Assembly: GCA_003970805.2 (NCBI GenBank)
Contig: CP051152.1
Span: 1,178,001-1,242,000, forward strand
Direction: 5' to 3'
Origin: Undibacterium piscinae
GTDB taxonomy: Bacteria; Pseudomonadota; Gammaproteobacteria; Burkholderiales; Burkholderiaceae_D
Length of the DNA stretch: 64,000 nucleotides
Made by a program: the position numbers and the translations under genes. Shown piece after piece: positions 10,404 to 19,681 of this stretch; the first letter of the stretch is position 1; every line of letters begins with the position of its first letter. The notes beneath the pieces are model-generated. The model worked only from the letters and a program-made list of their open reading frames with translations. It was not told where the DNA came from and did no database searches.

Positions 10404-11291
10404 TTAGTTATTTACACAATTGACCGCAATATTACTTGCTGTCGAAGGGGTGGCAAGAACAGCGGTACCACTTCCGTTAGTGACGGTACAAGTTTGGCCG
10501 GTAGGTTGCGTACCCACTGTAACAGAGTAAGTACTACCATTAAGCAAACTGCTTGGGAAAGTGAATGCGCCAAGCGCGGTGCGACCCAGAGCATCGCCAC
10601 CATTATTGAGCAACACCAGGCTTAAGCCAGAACCAAGGCCGGTGACCGTACCCGCAATAGGTACGCCAGCAACGCAATTGACAGCAACCTTAGTCGCTGC
10701 CGGCAGATTAGTATTATCCGCAACGCCATCACCATTGAGAACCGTACAAACTTGTGCGGCAGGCTGAACCGCGACCACTACCGAATATTTATATCCGTTG
10801 ACGATATAGTAAGGCAAGGTAAATGCGCCATTTTTGGCAATCGCCCCCTGATCGAGAATCAAGGCAGTAGAATCAATAGGCGCGCCAACGCTCGCTCCTG
10901 TCTTCGTCCCCATAGTTAATGAAGTAGAGGCGGCCAAGCCGGTCAAAGTACCGGCAACCGGCACATTCGGTGCGCAATTGACAGCAATATTATTGACCGG
11001 AGCGTCTCCCGTCATTTGCCCATTACCATTGATCACAGTGCAATGATCTGTATTCGGCTGAGATCCGACAGTGATAGCGTAACTACCATTACTTGCGACC
11101 CGAAAGCTGAACGGTCCGTCCGCAATAAGTCTCTCGGTGTAATTGCCTTCATTTTTCAAGACCAAGAGACTTCCGGAAGTCAGCCCTTTAACATTACCAC
11201 CAACTGTTGTGTACACGAAGCCACCACAACCAATCAATGCCGACGCCAGGACTGCACTGATAAGAATTACTTTATTTTTTGCTTTAGCCAC
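10404..11291 (-). CDS. Lipoprotein with three tandem ~85-residue repeats, function unknown
   Basis: The 295-aa product has a lipoprotein signal with Cys22 (LIGC), then three tandem repeats of about 80-95 residues. Each begins GxxxGL, contains a GAFTF/GPFSF strand, a Tyr-containing strand YxVxVxxQP, the motif CTVxNGxG and ends VAVNC. Each unit therefore has two conserved Cys that could form a disulfide. The pattern suggests small beta-sandwich modules on the cell surface or in the periplasm. It starts with GTG (AAGG about 11 nt upstream) and is convergent with the M24 gene, which interrupts the hpn cluster. I do not recognise a named family. Confidence 0.8.
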   Translation of the reverse strand: MAKAKNKVILISAVLASALIGCGGFVYTTVGGNVKGLTSGSLLVLKNEGNYTERLIADGPFSFRVASNGSYAITVGSQPNTDHCTVINGNGQMTGDAPVNNIAVNCAPNVPVAGTLTGLAASTSLTMGTKTGASVGAPIDSTALILDQGAIAKNGAFTLPYYIVNGYKYSVVVAVQPAAQVCTVLNGDGVADNTNLPAATKVAVNCVAGVPIAGTVTGLGSGLSLVLLNNGGDALGRTALGAFTFPSSLLNGSTYSVTVGTQPTGQTCTVTNGSGTAVLATPSTASNIAVNCVNN

Positions 11292-11612
11292 GATAAATTC
11301 TGCCTTAAAAATACACTGTATCGATCATCACTACTCACAGAGAAAGTGACTGATTATTGTAAAACCATTTAACTTCAAAGCACCATATCGAGAGCATTTA
11401 CCATCGACCATTGCAAGCGTGCTTAACTAAACTTAAAGGCTTGCGTCAAAGAATGAGCTTGCAGCATTGTACAGCAAGCGATGTCTGCATTTCCATAAGG
11501 CTGACGTGCTTGAAGATGAGTTCTGGTTTGTGATCTGGGCTACTTCGGCTAACATACTGAATTCTCGCTACCGATTTCGGGTAGCCAACCGCCTCTACCC
11601 ACCCGAACCAGC
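11292..11612. other. Intergenic region without a recognised gene
   Basis: 321 bp between the divergent repeat-lipoprotein gene and hpnD. It must hold both promoters. No convincing ribosome site precedes the hpnD ATG. I see no clear hairpin, repeat or small gene. Confidence 0.5.
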
Positions 11613-12446
11613 ATGTCCCCAGACGAATATTGCCAACAAAAAGCTGCCCAGAGCGGCTCCAGTTTTTACTACAGCTTCCTATTTCTGCCATTGGAAAGGC
11701 GCCGCGCCATTACCGCCCTGTATGCGTTCTGCCGCGAAGTCGACGACGTGGTCGATGAAAGCACAGATGACGCCATTGCCCGCACCAAACTGACCTGGTG
11801 GCGCAAAGAAATTAAGGCGATGCTCGCTGACCAGCCTACCCATCCTGTGACGAAAGCCCTGTTGCCGCATATGAGTGCCTATGCACTTGATGGCGCGCAT
11901 CTGCTGGCGATTATCGATGGCATGGAAATGGACCTGAATCAAAACCGCTACCTCGACTTTATCGCCTTGCAAAAATACTGCTGGCACGTTGCTGGCGTAG
12001 TTGGCATACTTTCTGCCAGTATTTTCGGCATCAGCAATCCGCGCACCAAGGAATTTGCGGAAAAACTCGGTCTGGCATTGCAAATGACCAATATCATTCG
12101 CGACGTCGGTGAAGATGCCCGCAAAGGCCGCATTTACCTACCTGTCAATGAATTACAGCAATTCAATGTGCCGGCCAACGACATCCTCAACAACCGACAT
12201 AGCAAAGAATTTGAAGCGCTGATGCAATTTCAGTTTGAACGTGCCCAGAGCCTGTATGACGATGCGCTGCAATCATTACCCGCCGAAGACCGCAAGGCAC
12301 AACGCACCGGCCTGATCATGGCAACGATCTATCGCGCCTTGCTGGTCGAAGTGCAGCGCGATGGCTTTCATGTATTAAATCAACGTATTTCACTGACTCC
12401 TATCCGCAAACTGTGGCTGGCCTGGAAGACTTACATCCGTGGCTAA
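11613..12446 (+). CDS. hpnD: Presqualene diphosphate synthase HpnD
   Basis: Condenses two farnesyl diphosphates to presqualene diphosphate in bacterial squalene/hopanoid synthesis. The 277-aa protein shows the paired Asp-rich motifs of the family: REVDDVVDE near residue 47 and NIIRDVGEDARKGRIYLP near residue 160, plus the FYYSFLFLP N-terminal signature. Its stop overlaps the hpnE GTG start by 8 bp, so the two are co-transcribed. A role in carotenoid synthesis cannot be excluded, but the pairing with HpnC- and HpnE-like genes favours squalene. Confidence 0.94.
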   Translation: MSPDEYCQQKAAQSGSSFYYSFLFLPLERRRAITALYAFCREVDDVVDESTDDAIARTKLTWWRKEIKAMLADQPTHPVTKALLPHMSAYALDGAHLLAIIDGMEMDLNQNRYLDFIALQKYCWHVAGVVGILSASIFGISNPRTKEFAEKLGLALQMTNIIRDVGEDARKGRIYLPVNELQQFNVPANDILNNRHSKEFEALMQFQFERAQSLYDDALQSLPAEDRKAQRTGLIMATIYRALLVEVQRDGFHVLNQRISLTPIRKLWLAWKTYIRG

Positions 12447-13398
12447 CACTAGCGGAGGCAAGAAAATTGCCGTGATCGGCGCCGGTTGGGCCGGTTGCAG
12501 CGCTGCAGCTACGTTGGCAAAGCATGGTCATCAAGTGACACTGATAGAGGCGGCACGCACTTTGGGGGGGCGTGCCAGACGCGTAGACCTGCATGACTAC
12601 GCGCTCGATAACGGCCAACATATTTTGCTCGGCGCTTATAGCGCGACACTTGCCCTCATCAAAACACTGGGCATCAACACCAGCACCGCCCTACTGCGCC
12701 TGCCGCTGCAGATGTGCTATCCGGCAAGCGGTAGCGGTAGCGGCATGCACTTTGTCGCCCCCAAACTTCCCGCCCCTCTGCATTTGCTAGTCGCCTTAAT
12801 AAAAGCAAAAGGCCTGGACCGCGAAGACAAGCTATCGCTGGCCAGGTTTTCTACCACCGCGCGCTGGATGGGTTGGCAACTCCATCAGGATTGCAGCGTC
12901 AGCGAACTATTGCAACGTTTTGATCAGACCGAGAAACTTTGCCGGCTGATGTGGATTCCGCTTTGCATCGCCGCCTTGAACACACCGCCGGAAACCGCCT
13001 CGGCACAAGTTTTCCTCAACGTCTTGCGCGACAGCCTGGGCGCCAATCGCACCGCCTCCGACATGTTAATTCCACGCGTGGACTTATCCGGATTACTGCC
13101 GGAGGCTGCAGCCAGCTATATTAGCAACTGGCAGGCAACAGTTCGAGAGCAAGGTATCGTCGGCTTGACCTGCTCCTCGGCACAGAATGACCCCAGAGCA
13201 TATCGCAGGTCATCGGTGGACTACAAGGCGGTTTGCCAATTGCCTAGTTCAGCTGCCAATCGGTTTAGGCGAAGTGCTACCCGCTCATTGCTTTGGTCTA
13301 CGCCTATGGCCGATGAAGTGCATCCTTGCAAGGTTAGTTCAGGGCATTGTCATCACCTTGAAGGCGGCAAACGGAACAGTGCAGCAGCCTCTTTGTAG
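12439..13398 (+). pseudogene. hpnE: hpnE, squalene-associated FAD-dependent desaturase, 3' part lost
   Basis: The first ~230 residues are a clear amine oxidase-fold flavoprotein of the HpnE type. The N-terminal FAD-binding GAGWAGCSAAATL follows the VIG strand, then LGGRARRVDLHDYALDNGQH and the DLSGLLPEAAASYI segment. After about position 13165 the frame runs into sequence that is a noisy antisense copy of the neighbouring Sel1 gene, so the C-terminal ~190 residues, including the second FAD-contact motif, are missing (319 aa against about 420-440 expected). Starts with GTG inside the end of hpnD. The break is either a real inactivation or an assembly error; the noisy tandem repeat here favours the latter. 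Confidence 0.85.
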
Positions 13399-13905
13399 TG
13401 TGCATTACGCCTTCGCACACTTTCATAGAACCGCCCATGCGCTATCACCTGAAGCTAGCGTATTGACCAGCGCAAGCTTGTCTAGCAAAAGGAGGTGCGG
13501 TGCTGACGGTGGGGAAAGCAACGAGCCGCATTCACCGCTGACGCGGATTACTGCCGGAGGCTGCAGCCAGCTATATATCGCTTACTCCTCGTCCCATGGA
13601 GTATTGCAATCCAAGGTGGTAAAGGGCGAATGAATTGCCTAGAGCCAATCGGTTTAGGCGAAGTGCTTCCTCATTGCTTTGGTCTACGCCTTGGCCGATG
13701 AAGTGCATCCTTGCAAGGTTAGTCAGGGCATTGTCATCACCTTGATCGGCGGCAAGACGGAACAGTGCAGCAGCCTCTTTGTAGTCTTGTACTACGCCTT
13801 CGCCACTTTCATACAACCGCCCAAGACTATCCTGAGCTAGCGCATTGCCCTTGTCTGCTGCCTGACGGTAAAGACGAGCTGCTTCCCCGTGATCCTGCGC
13901 TACAC
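13090..13905. repeat. Imperfect tandem repeat joining hpnE to the Sel1 gene
   Basis: A 32-bp stretch of hpnE at 13090-13121 recurs exactly at 13545-13576 (offset 455). The sequence between (about 13165-13545) is a noisy copy of the Sel1 gene 3' region at about 13585-13905. The differences are mostly short insertions in the first copy, together with substitutions. One example is ATCGGTTTAGGCGAAGTGC, present at 13259 and again at 13649, with indels on either side. The first copy spoils the reading frame; the second retains it. Confidence 0.85.
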
Positions 13906-14662
13906 CTAAGCCTCGCTCATACATGGCACCGAGGTAGGCTTGGGCGTCGCTATTGCCTTGAGCTACGGCCAAGCTGAATTGGCGGGCAGCTTCGTTGGCA
14001 TCCATAGATATACCTCTGCCACTTGCGTACATTACACCGAGGTTTTTGTGGGCTTCAGCATGGCCTTGGTTGGCGGCGAGACTGAAGAATCGAGCGGCCT
14101 CCTTATAGTCTTCTATAACTCCATGGCCATTTTCGTACATTGCACCTAGGCTGGTCTGCGCGAAGGCATTGCCTTGATTTGCGGCCAGGCGGTAAAGCCG
14201 AACTGCTTCTTTGTAGTCCTGAGGTACGCCATGCCCATTGGCATATATCACAGCAAGGCCGGTCTGCGCATCCACATAACCTCGATTTGCAAGTGCTTGC
14301 CACTCCTGTATTGCTGTGGCGAAGTCGCCTATCTTGGTTGCTTCCAGACCTTTGGCAAAATCTGCATTTGCTTTGATTTCGTTGCCTGAAATACTTCGGT
14401 CTTCAAGGCGCCAGTAGACGATTGGCACGAAGACAGAAAACGGCAGCAGCAAAAGCAGAAGCAGCCACAAAGTTGACCGCCCTTTCGACCGTAGGTAAAG
14501 AGCGCATGCAGACAAGAGCATCAAAGTACTACACAAGATAGCCCATACAATGCTTCTTCTTTGTCCGTGCTTTGCAAATGCCACTACGACAGCCAGGAGT
14601 GGTAACGACAAGAGCCACAACCCGGCGACAAATTTAGCTTTATTTCGATATTTCTCGATCAC
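13571..14662 (-). CDS. Membrane-anchored Sel1-repeat protein
   Basis: Two to three N-terminal membrane segments (a signal-like helix near residue 15, then Leu-rich helices to about residue 85) are followed by six full Sel1/TPR-like repeats of 36 residues (GxxYxxGxGVxQDYxEAARLYRLAA pattern) and a partial seventh. Sel1 proteins are scaffolds for protein-protein contacts; the partner is unknown. The GTG at 14662 has AGAGAGAG upstream; an in-frame GTG at 14707 has none. The last repeat is irregular: RLALGN lacks two residues, and the end lies exactly at the duplicated junction, so the true C-terminus may be missing. Confidence 0.8.
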   Translation of the reverse strand: MIEKYRNKAKFVAGLWLLSLPLLAVVVAFAKHGQRRSIVWAILCSTLMLLSACALYLRSKGRSTLWLLLLLLLPFSVFVPIVYWRLEDRSISGNEIKANADFAKGLEATKIGDFATAIQEWQALANRGYVDAQTGLAVIYANGHGVPQDYKEAVRLYRLAANQGNAFAQTSLGAMYENGHGVIEDYKEAARFFSLAANQGHAEAHKNLGVMYASGRGISMDANEAARQFSLAVAQGNSDAQAYLGAMYERGLGVAQDHGEAARLYRQAADKGNALAQDSLGRLYESGEGVVQDYKEAAALFRLAADQGDDNALTNLARMHFIGQGVDQSNEEALRLNRLALGNSFALYHLGLQYSMGRGVSDI

Positions 14663-14798
14663 GAAACTCTCTCTTTTGCCATCGGCAGTGTGCGTATAGA
14701 AAAACACTGTGATGTGCGCCGCAGTCGAAGTGCAACTACAATTCCTTTCAATTGGTTAATTACTGATAACCTTACTTAAGGGGCGCGCTGATTCGGCA

Positions 14799-16019
14799 CT
14801 AGCGAACCAACTGATTAATTTCAATAATCGGCATTAATACCGCTAGCACGATCAGCAAGACCACGACCCCCATCGCCAGAATCAGTGCAGGCTCCAACAG
14901 GCCTGCAATGGTCAGCGCACGACGCTCCAGATCCTGCTCCTGCGCATTGGAGGCCCGTTCCAGCATGGCCGGCAATTCGCCTGTGACCTCGCCAGCCCGT
15001 ATCATGTGTATCAGCATAGGCGGAAAATGCTTATGTGCAGATAAGGCACGTGCCAGACCTACACCTTCACGCACGCTGGCAGTGGCCTCTTCGACCTGAG
15101 CCCGCATCGCCACATTAGACAAGGTCTCGCGGCTGGTTTGTAATGCTTGCAGAATAGGGACTCCGGAGCCTGTCGTAATCGCCAAAGTACTGGCAAAGCG
15201 CGAGGTATTCAAGCTACGTTCAAATTTCCCATATAAAGGCGCAGTCAGCAGCCAGGTATGCCAGCGCATTTTAATCTGAGGATTTTTCAATGCAGCACGC
15301 CATGCCATCGCCCCGCCGACCGCAAGCAAGGCCAGCAGCCAACCCCAGGCCCGCACAAAATCAGAGATCGCCAGCATGATCACCGTCAGCAAAGGCAATT
15401 TTTGCTTGGTATTGGCAAACACAGAAACGATTTGCGGCACTACGTAGGTCAGCAAAAAGATAACGATAGCAAATGCGACAATGGTCACGATCGCAGGATA
15501 GGTAAACGCCAGCTTCACCTTTTGCACCAGGGCATTACGTCTTTCGATATAGTCCGCCAGTCGTGACAAAACCCGGGATAAGTGCCCGATCTGCTCACCG
15601 GACGCAACCAGGGCGCAATAAATATCAGCAAAATCATTCGGATGCTGCTTGAGCGCATCCGACATGGCGGCACCAGCCATTACCTCAGACCGAATCGAGG
15701 CGATCAGATCGCGAATATACACACGCTCGGATTGATCAAGCAAGGCAGACAGGGATTGTTCCAGCGGCAAACCTGCTTCCAGCAAACTGGCTAACTGCCG
15801 GGTAAATAAGGCAAGTTCAACGGTGGATAAATGTTCTCCGAACAGGCTGCGGCCTTTCTTGCCGTCTCCCTCCATTTGAGTCGCTATCAACTCAACCAGA
15901 ACCGGCACATTACCCTGCGAACGCAACTCAGCCCGCGCAGATCGTGCGCTATCGGCCGTAAGTACGCCTTTTTTGCTGACACCGTTATTATCAACGGCTT
16001 CGTATCTGAATGCTGGCAC
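14799..16019 (-). CDS. gspF: Type II secretion system inner-membrane protein GspF
   Basis: Polytopic platform protein that couples the GspE ATPase to pseudopilus assembly. The 406-aa protein starts MPAFRYEAVDNNG and has two T2SSF domains, each a helical cytoplasmic bundle, with membrane segments near residues 170, 220 and 375. It is the last gene of the operon, 57 bp after gspE. Length and layout are normal for GspF rather than PilC. Confidence 0.96.
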   Translation of the reverse strand: MPAFRYEAVDNNGVSKKGVLTADSARSARAELRSQGNVPVLVELIATQMEGDGKKGRSLFGEHLSTVELALFTRQLASLLEAGLPLEQSLSALLDQSERVYIRDLIASIRSEVMAGAAMSDALKQHPNDFADIYCALVASGEQIGHLSRVLSRLADYIERRNALVQKVKLAFTYPAIVTIVAFAIVIFLLTYVVPQIVSVFANTKQKLPLLTVIMLAISDFVRAWGWLLALLAVGGAMAWRAALKNPQIKMRWHTWLLTAPLYGKFERSLNTSRFASTLAITTGSGVPILQALQTSRETLSNVAMRAQVEEATASVREGVGLARALSAHKHFPPMLIHMIRAGEVTGELPAMLERASNAQEQDLERRALTIAGLLEPALILAMGVVVLLIVLAVLMPIIEINQLVR

Positions 16020-16076
16020 TGTGTATGACTCTCGCTATGTAGGACTGCCGTTTACGTGATCCGGAAAATTATGCGC

Positions 16077-17507
16077 CTATGCTTTAGTTACGCGCAAAAC
16101 CTCTTCTTGCGTCGTAACTCCGGCAGTCAGCCAACGCTCGCCATCTTCACGCATGGTGCGCATGCCATCCGCTTGCGCAGCCAGGCGAATGTCCGCTTCA
16201 GCAGCCTGATGATGAATTTGCGAACGAATCGCGTCCGTGGTATGCAGCAATTCATAGACGCCGACCCGGCCCTGATAGCCGGTATGGCCACAATGCTCGC
16301 AGCCTTCGGCATGCCAGCGTTCGCCATCGTAGCGTTTGCAATGACTACATAGCTTCCTGACCAGGCGCTGCGCGACCACACCGAGTAGTGAAGACGACAG
16401 CAGAAAAGGCTCAATTCCCATATCCAACAAACGCGTCACCGCTGCAGCGGAATCATTGGTATGCAAGGTTGCCAACACCAGATGCCCGGTCAGCGATGCC
16501 TGTACCGCGATCTGCGCAGTTTCCAGGTCACGGATTTCACCTATCATGATGACATCCGGATCCTGACGCAAAATTGCACGTAAGGCCTTGGCAAAAGTCA
16601 TGTCTATCTTGGCATTCACCTGAGTCTGCCCTACTCCGGCCAACTCATATTCGATAGGATCTTCGACCGTCAGAATATTGGTGGTACCGGCATTGACACG
16701 AGATAAGGCGGCGTACAAAGTAGTGGTTTTCCCTGATCCGGTCGGACCGGTCACTAACACGATACCGTGCGGTTGCGCGATCAGCTTATCAAACTGCCGC
16801 AACACATCTTCACTCATCCCCAGATTACTCAGATCAAGCTTACCCGCCTCTTTATCGAGCAGACGTAATACCGCGCGCTCGCCATGTCCGGTAGGCAAGG
16901 TCGAAACCCGCACATCCACCGGTTTGCCACCAATTCGTAGGGTAATCCGGCCGTCCTGCGGCAAGCGTTTCTCCGCAATATCGAGCTGCGCCATGATCTT
17001 GATACGTGAGATCAAAGAGGCGTGGATTGCTTTCTTGGGCCTGACGACATCACGCAAGGCACCATCGACACGAAAACGCACCACCGAGATTTGCTCAAAC
17101 GGTTCGATATGAATATCCGACGCACCTTCACGCAACGCCTGCGTCAGCAAGGCATTGATCATGCGTATCACCGGGGCATCATCAGCCGATTCCAGCAAAT
17201 CTTCAATCGCCGGCATTTCCTGCATCAGCTTGGCCAGATCAAGATCGGACTCAACCTCACCGACCACATCGGCAGCATCTCCGCCGGAGCCAGCATAGGC
17301 TTTGGCAATCACGTCCAGTAACTCAGCGTGAGGAATCACCTTAAGTCTGACCCGGCCGAAACGACGCCCTGCCTCGGTGATCGCCTGTGGATTAGTCTCT
17401 TTTGATACCGTCAACTCTATCTGAGCGGCATCACCGTCAGTATCCCGGCTAGCGAGAACAGAATAGTCACGCGCAAAGGCGTAAGGCAATAAGCGGTTTT
17501 CTAACAT
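16077..17507 (-). CDS. gspE: Type II secretion system ATPase GspE
   Basis: Cytoplasmic hexameric ATPase powering pseudopilus growth. The 476-aa protein has an N1E-like domain, a Walker A motif [10 protein letters not shown] near residue 258, the Asp box, a Walker B region with DPDVIMIGEIRD, and the CM zinc subdomain with two CxxC pairs (LCSHC...GCEHCG) near residues 395-420. It follows gspD by 5 bp and precedes gspF, the normal T2SS order. Confidence 0.97.
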   Translation of the reverse strand: MLENRLLPYAFARDYSVLASRDTDGDAAQIELTVSKETNPQAITEAGRRFGRVRLKVIPHAELLDVIAKAYAGSGGDAADVVGEVESDLDLAKLMQEMPAIEDLLESADDAPVIRMINALLTQALREGASDIHIEPFEQISVVRFRVDGALRDVVRPKKAIHASLISRIKIMAQLDIAEKRLPQDGRITLRIGGKPVDVRVSTLPTGHGERAVLRLLDKEAGKLDLSNLGMSEDVLRQFDKLIAQPHGIVLVTGPTGSGKTTTLYAALSRVNAGTTNILTVEDPIEYELAGVGQTQVNAKIDMTFAKALRAILRQDPDVIMIGEIRDLETAQIAVQASLTGHLVLATLHTNDSAAAVTRLLDMGIEPFLLSSSLLGVVAQRLVRKLCSHCKRYDGERWHAEGCEHCGHTGYQGRVGVYELLHTTDAIRSQIHHQAAEADIRLAAQADGMRTMREDGERWLTAGVTTQEEVLRVTKA

Positions 17508-17512
17508 GCTGA

Positions 17513-19681
17513 TTACTTCACACCTGTAACGTCAGTTTTTGATTTTCCGGAAGGTTCCTTGACGTTTGGATTTACCAGCTTTCCCTTCTCCATTTGCAGT
17601 GAAAAATCGGACTCTCCATTATCTTTGCTCAGCCCATATTGTTTTTTCAGGTAATCGTACCGATCCAGGGACACATTCGTGGCTTGATCGGCATTTCTGA
17701 TCACGGTGGGCCGTAAAAACACCATTAAATTGGTCTTCCCGAGTTTTTTAGTCTCATACTTAAACAGACTACCGACAAAAGGGATATCACCAAGCAGAGG
17801 CACTTTCTCCACGCCGTCATCTGATGAGTTTTCTATCAAGCCGCCCAGGGCGATAATGTCACCGTCATCTACCAGTACATTGGTAGAAATTGCGCGCTGC
17901 CGGGTAATCGGGCCGGATGTCGAATCACTCAGCACACTGGATACTTCCTGATAAATTGCCAGCTTGACGGTGCCTCCCTCGGAAATCTGCGGCTTAATCG
18001 TCAACTTAATACCAACATCCTTGCGCTCTATGGTCTGAAATGGATTGGCATTGGGTGTTCCGGCGGTAGGCTGGGCATAAGATCCGGTAAGAAATGGCAC
18101 ATTTTTACCGACGATGATTTTTGCTTCCTCATTGTCCAGCGTCAGCAGAGTTGGGATCGATAACACATTACTGGTGCCGTCCTTGGCCATCACATGTGCC
18201 AGCGCACCCAAGCCTAGCTGGCCGCCGATTTGCTTAAACAATCCTACCGTCATACCATTCCCCGGCAAAACCGAACCCAATGTGGTTTTATTGCCAGCAG
18301 CCAAGTTCAACAGATTGTTTCCGGCGGTGTTAAACGCAGTACCTCCGGCCAAACGGTAATTACTGTCTTTATCACCGGTAGCACCTAGCCACTGAATACC
18401 AAAATCAAGTTGATTATCAGCCGACACCTCAACGATCAAGGCCTCGACATACACCTGTGCGCGACGCGCATCAAGTTGTTCAATCACACCGCGTAAATTG
18501 CGGTAAACCGCCTCACTGGCAGTAATGATCAAGGTATTGGTAGCTGCATCGGCTTGAATAAAGCCACCGCCACTACCAGAAGACTGGGAACCGCTTGATG
18601 CACTAGAGCCTGAACCGCTTGTAATCCCCATACCGGAGATGGCCGTACCGAGATTACCAGCCCCATCTTTGGCCTGTGCGGCATTGCTAGCGTTTGCAGC
18701 AGAAAGTGAGGAGGTTCCGCTGGCACTGCTAGGCAATGCGCTATCAGAACTGATGATGGAACGTAGAGTCTGGGCTAACTTTACCGCTTCCGCATTCTTC
18801 AGATACACCACGTGTACATTGCCTGGCAAGTTAGTTGGCTGATCCAGCTTTTCGATCAAAGATTTGATCAGATTCGCTCTCGCTGCAGAGGGTGCTTTAA
18901 CCAGCACAGAATTGGTCCGCGAATCGGCAAGCAGTACCGTCCGGCCAGCATCACTTCCCGCCTGCGCATTCTCAGTCAAGCGCTGTACCATGGTGGCAAT
19001 ATCGCTGGCGATCGCATGCTTGATTGGTACCACATCAAGATCATTATTAGCAGGCACATCTAGCGAGGCAATAATTTTCCCCATGCGCTTGAGATTATCC
19101 GCATAGTCAGTAATGACAATGGAATTATTCCCGGGATTAGCATTGATCGTATTATTCGGTGAAATCAGCGGACGCAATACGGTAACGATATTATTGGCCG
19201 ATTCGTAATTCAAACGATAAATCTGTGTGGCGATCTGATCACCTTTTACCGTACTGACCTGGGTAGGCCCAGCCTGTAATTTCGCATCAGCTTCCGGCAC
19301 CACCTTGGTGTACCCATCGGCCGTGACAATCGCGTAGCCTTGCAGTCGCAAAGTCGAGGCTAGCAACTTAAATGCCTGTTCTTTGGTCAGCGGCTTTTCA
19401 GAGACCAGATTAATCTGCCCTTTGACGCGCGGATCAATGATGAAAGTGTTACCGGTATAGTGACCTATCGCCTTCACCACAGACTCTATGTCCGCACCGA
19501 CAAAATTCAATGCCGCAGCATTTTGCGTCGGATCCTGAGCATAGGCATTTGGCATCGTCGAGCATATGCAACTAACGCTCAACAGAGCAATACCCGGCAG
19601 TCGACGCCATCGCAAGGCGCGCTGCACTGAGGCATTCATTGCTGTCATGGTTGGTATAACCTTCAATGGATTTTTTCTCAT
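17513..19681 (-). CDS. gspD: Type II secretion system secretin GspD
   Basis: Outer-membrane secretin forming the exit channel. The 722-aa protein has a Sec signal peptide ending near AYAQ, an N0 domain (FVGADIESVVKAIG), N1-N3 KH-like domains, a Ser/Gly-rich linker around residues 330-370 and the C-terminal secretin domain with VPFLTGSY and VPLLGDIPFVGSLF. The ATG overlaps the gspN stop by 4 bp. The N-terminal region has several possible starts (Met1, Met12, Met15); the signal peptide begins after Met15. Confidence 0.97.
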   Translation of the reverse strand: MRKNPLKVIPTMTAMNASVQRALRWRRLPGIALLSVSCICSTMPNAYAQDPTQNAAALNFVGADIESVVKAIGHYTGNTFIIDPRVKGQINLVSEKPLTKEQAFKLLASTLRLQGYAIVTADGYTKVVPEADAKLQAGPTQVSTVKGDQIATQIYRLNYESANNIVTVLRPLISPNNTINANPGNNSIVITDYADNLKRMGKIIASLDVPANNDLDVVPIKHAIASDIATMVQRLTENAQAGSDAGRTVLLADSRTNSVLVKAPSAARANLIKSLIEKLDQPTNLPGNVHVVYLKNAEAVKLAQTLRSIISSDSALPSSASGTSSLSAANASNAAQAKDGAGNLGTAISGMGITSGSGSSASSGSQSSGSGGGFIQADAATNTLIITASEAVYRNLRGVIEQLDARRAQVYVEALIVEVSADNQLDFGIQWLGATGDKDSNYRLAGGTAFNTAGNNLLNLAAGNKTTLGSVLPGNGMTVGLFKQIGGQLGLGALAHVMAKDGTSNVLSIPTLLTLDNEEAKIIVGKNVPFLTGSYAQPTAGTPNANPFQTIERKDVGIKLTIKPQISEGGTVKLAIYQEVSSVLSDSTSGPITRQRAISTNVLVDDGDIIALGGLIENSSDDGVEKVPLLGDIPFVGSLFKYETKKLGKTNLMVFLRPTVIRNADQATNVSLDRYDYLKKQYGLSKDNGESDFSLQMEKGKLVNPNVKEPSGKSKTDVTGVK

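Noticed and set aside
13187..13633. A separate gene at the hpnE/Sel1 junction on the plus strand
   Set aside because: The frame is antisense Sel1 sequence plus a repeated hpnE fragment.
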